A stretch of DNA of 64,000 nucleotides from Aristolochia californica (taxonomy: Eukaryota > Streptophyta > Magnoliopsida > Piperales > Aristolochiaceae). How positions within the stretch are numbered: the stretch's first letter is position 1; the number at the start of each line of letters is the position of its first letter. The notes under the pieces were generated by a model that had not been told where the DNA came from, made no database searches, and saw only the letters and a list, made by a program, of their open reading frames with translations. Positions 61,690 to 64,000 of the stretch are shown here, piece by piece. The position numbers and the translations under genes were made by a program. The stretch covers positions 126,501 to 190,500 of the forward strand of contig JARWKL010000008.1 of assembly GCA_029961685.1 (NCBI GenBank), given 5' to 3'.

Positions 61690-62003
61690 ACGGAATATAT
61701 GCTAATTTCTGATTATTTTTCAATTCAAAAAGTATCCAAGAAATCAATCTCAGAATGCATAAATGTAAATATCTTACAAACTTAAAGAAATATGCTAATT
61801 CCTATTTAATTTTGTATTCAAACAAGAAATTCAAGAAATTATCCTTAGAACACATTGAAGTAATCATTATCCTTGTAAACTTTCTATATTGGGGTGAGTA
61901 ATTCCTATTTAATTTTGTATTCAAACAAGAAATTCAAGAAATTATCCTTAGAACACATCGAAGTAATCATTATCATTGTAAACTTTCTATATTAGGGTGA
62001 GTA
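61690..62003. repeat. Tandem repeat, ~103-bp unit, two close copies plus a diverged one
   Basis: Copies starting near 61798 and 61901 are almost identical (ATTCCTATTTAATTTTGTAT...). An older copy precedes them from about 61690 (ATTTCTGATTATTTTTCAAT...) with matching order of blocks. The array lies in non-coding DNA. Confidence 0.88.
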
Positions 62004-64000
62004 AGAAGCACCAACCTCTTCTTTTGTAGAGCAAAAATCTTGCTGATTAGCTTCAATACAAGTCTTCACTGCAAAAGCAAGATGAAACTACATCATATCC
62101 CAGCAACAAAATACAATCATAGGAGAAAAGCAATTTGAGATACTAAAGGATGCTTTTACTTTCGTCTAACTTCATGCCATTCACCAGATTAAACAATTTT
62201 ATGTTAAAACTATTTACATCTAGCTAAACTACCAATCACAATTAGGGGTGTCAATAACTTGGATTTATCTAAATCCAAATCAATTTCAAATCTCCAATAA
62301 AGACCCACTATGGAATCCAATAAATTCCACAACTTAATTTAAATTACAAAAAAATAAAAAAATAAACTATTATAAATAATTTAAATTACAAAAAAAATAT
62401 TTAAAAGTTTATAAATATGTCACATGAAAGATACTCTGAAAAATAATTTACATTACAAAAAAATATTTAAAATAATTAAAATTTAATACAATTGAAAAAA
62501 TAAATAACAAAAATATATAAATTACGGAAAAATTATTTGAAGAATTTAAATTAGTAAAAGTCACAAAAGTTATTTATGAAGATGTACCTAGAGTTTGCAA
62601 TCCCTGGCAGGCATACCCAGACAAGGCTCTAAAAGTTATCCCCTCTCTGGTTTTAACTTTAAGAACTTTTCTGTTTCTTAGTTTTATACAACACATTTGA
62701 AGAACCCAAACAAGGGAGAGTAGACCTTCTCAAGAGGTACAAACTATTTTAACTTGATGAAACAAAAACAGAGAGAGCTTTTTAAATAGAAAGTTCACAA
62801 TAGCCTATAAATAAGACTGATCCATGTAATGTGAATCGTACCAGTTTGTTTCAAATGCTTTCACTCTTTCTGTTGTAAGAGAAATTGGCCATAGCTAATA
62901 AAAGAAAATGTATTATTACTACAAATAAAAATAACTAAATAAGACACTTTACCATTTTATCTTTTTGTCAGAATTTTAACAGAAAAGGAGTGCCTATCTG
63001 CCTTATATTTCAAAAAGGAAAACAGAAAACCAGTCGCGTATTTATTTCAAGCAGTGTTCAATAATGGAATAATCTAATCCTTAATCCTTATCTTCACACA
63101 ATAAAGAATGGGTTGGCTGCAGTTGGCTTAAACTCAACAGTGTACGTTAGTTTCAGTCGCTATGTACAGAACTGCTCCTGCGAGCAGATTTTTCTTCTTG
63201 CCTCAATCTCTCCATTTTGATGTTTGTTTTCCGCATTTCTTCCCGACTCTGAGTAGGCAAGAATTGGATCAAATTGCCAGTTGTTGGCACAAGGGAACCC
63301 AAAAAGTCTGCATTTCATCACCTGGGGCTGAAGTGTGGAGTATGGGGAACTCGATTTTGTTATCTTTTGGCTGGAACTAGGGCTGTTGGAGTTGAAATTA
63401 ATTTGCTGCCGCGGGAAAATGCTGCAGGAGTTGTCTTTCAATCGTTGAAGCTGATGAAGCCACGAAGCGTTGTTTGGTTGGAGTGTGAAGTATTGTTGAG
63501 ATGAAAAGTCTCTGAAGCTAAGAGGTTCTGTGTGAAAGGTTGTGTTTGTAGATTACTGTCATCAAGAAAATATAAGGACTTGAGCGGAGATGTGGGCAAG
63601 TGGAGATAGGTTTTATTGGGGGAGAAAGGAAACTGAAGCGGGGAAGGGAGTCGTTGTTTTCAGATGGTTGTCGAGCAACAAGAAACACTTGACATACTTT
63701 GTGGATCTGTACACATTTTTGGGTGGAAGTTGCAATCTCTAGAAGTTCAAAAAGCTCTAAAAGCTCTAAAGCCATTTGTAGATGTTGAAAAGGCATTCAT
63801 GGCCGTGAAAGAAGCGGCTTAGAGAGGGGTGAAGAAAAGGTCGGAGTCGCTGAGGAAGAGGAAGGCGAACTTGGGGTAAGGGCAGGTGGAAGCAGAGATT
63901 ACAGCACGGCAGGAAAGAGTGAGGTCATCTAACTCATCCGGGATCGAGATCAGGAGGTTGCAAGGGGGGAGAATGCATAGCGCCAAGAGAAAAAGCAATG
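62004..64000. other. Terminal 2 kb, no firm gene
   Basis: 62230-62570 is very AT-rich and begins with AGGGGTGTCAA, a string often seen at plant hAT-type ends, without a found partner. From 63160 on, GC rises and open frames occur on both strands (63160-63441 minus, 63274-63504 plus, 63518-63796 minus, and a 53-codon plus frame at ~63664-63822), none recognised. A gene continuing past 64000 is possible. Confidence 0.4.

Overview
This window is nuclear DNA of a flowering plant. Nearly every recognisable gene is split by short GT-AG introns. The families are plant-specific (seed tonoplast aquaporin TIP3, a CYP722-type P450, UPF0426 and DUF3531 plastid proteins, a root-cap/LEA protein), and the spaces between genes hold Ty1/copia, TRIM-like and LINE debris. 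I cannot name the species. There is no sign of bacterial operons, CRISPR, rRNA or a complete tRNA gene. Exon limits were set by hand from splice consensus, reading phase and family knowledge, so single-base errors are possible; reading phase closes across almost every intact gene.

Layout. 747-1914 (+) is the 3' end of a TEX2-like SMP-domain gene. 2568-4776 (-) is a DUF3531 plastid-type gene. 7786-11157 and 12328-20049 (+) are tandem GH27 alpha-galactosidases. The second carries a decayed copia element and a TRIM-like inverted repeat in its first intron, and a one-base frameshift at an exon border. 21623-27897 (+) is cytosolic pyruvate kinase, whose 4.6-kb first intron is packed with LINE and copia relics. 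29840-32538 (+) is a metallophosphoesterase with a GC-AG intron. 32970-33922 (-) is aquaporin TIP3. 34426-35192 (+) is part of a poorly known gene. 37035-38164 (+) is a root-cap/LEA gene broken by three frameshifts. 38465-41987 (-) is a conserved unnamed gene with a textbook U12-type AT-AC intron. 42861-45255 (-) is a CYP722-like P450. 49976-54220 (-) is a plastid membrane protein. 55803-56374 (+) is UPF0426. 58463-59346 (-) is a small G-patch protein. The last 4.5 kb is mostly repeats plus a few unexplained coding-like pieces.

Functional links are loose, as expected for plant genes. The alpha-galactosidases, TIP3 (with RY and G-box motifs near its start) and the LEA-like protein would all fit seed maturation or germination. 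The P450 falls near a family linked to strigolactones. The DUF3531, UPF0426 and 49976-54220 products look plastid-targeted.

No wholly new system was found. The strongest unusual signals are the U12 AT-AC intron, the head-to-head TRIM foldback, and four one-base frameshifts in otherwise well-preserved genes, which suggest either recent pseudogenes or homopolymer/short-repeat errors in the assembly.
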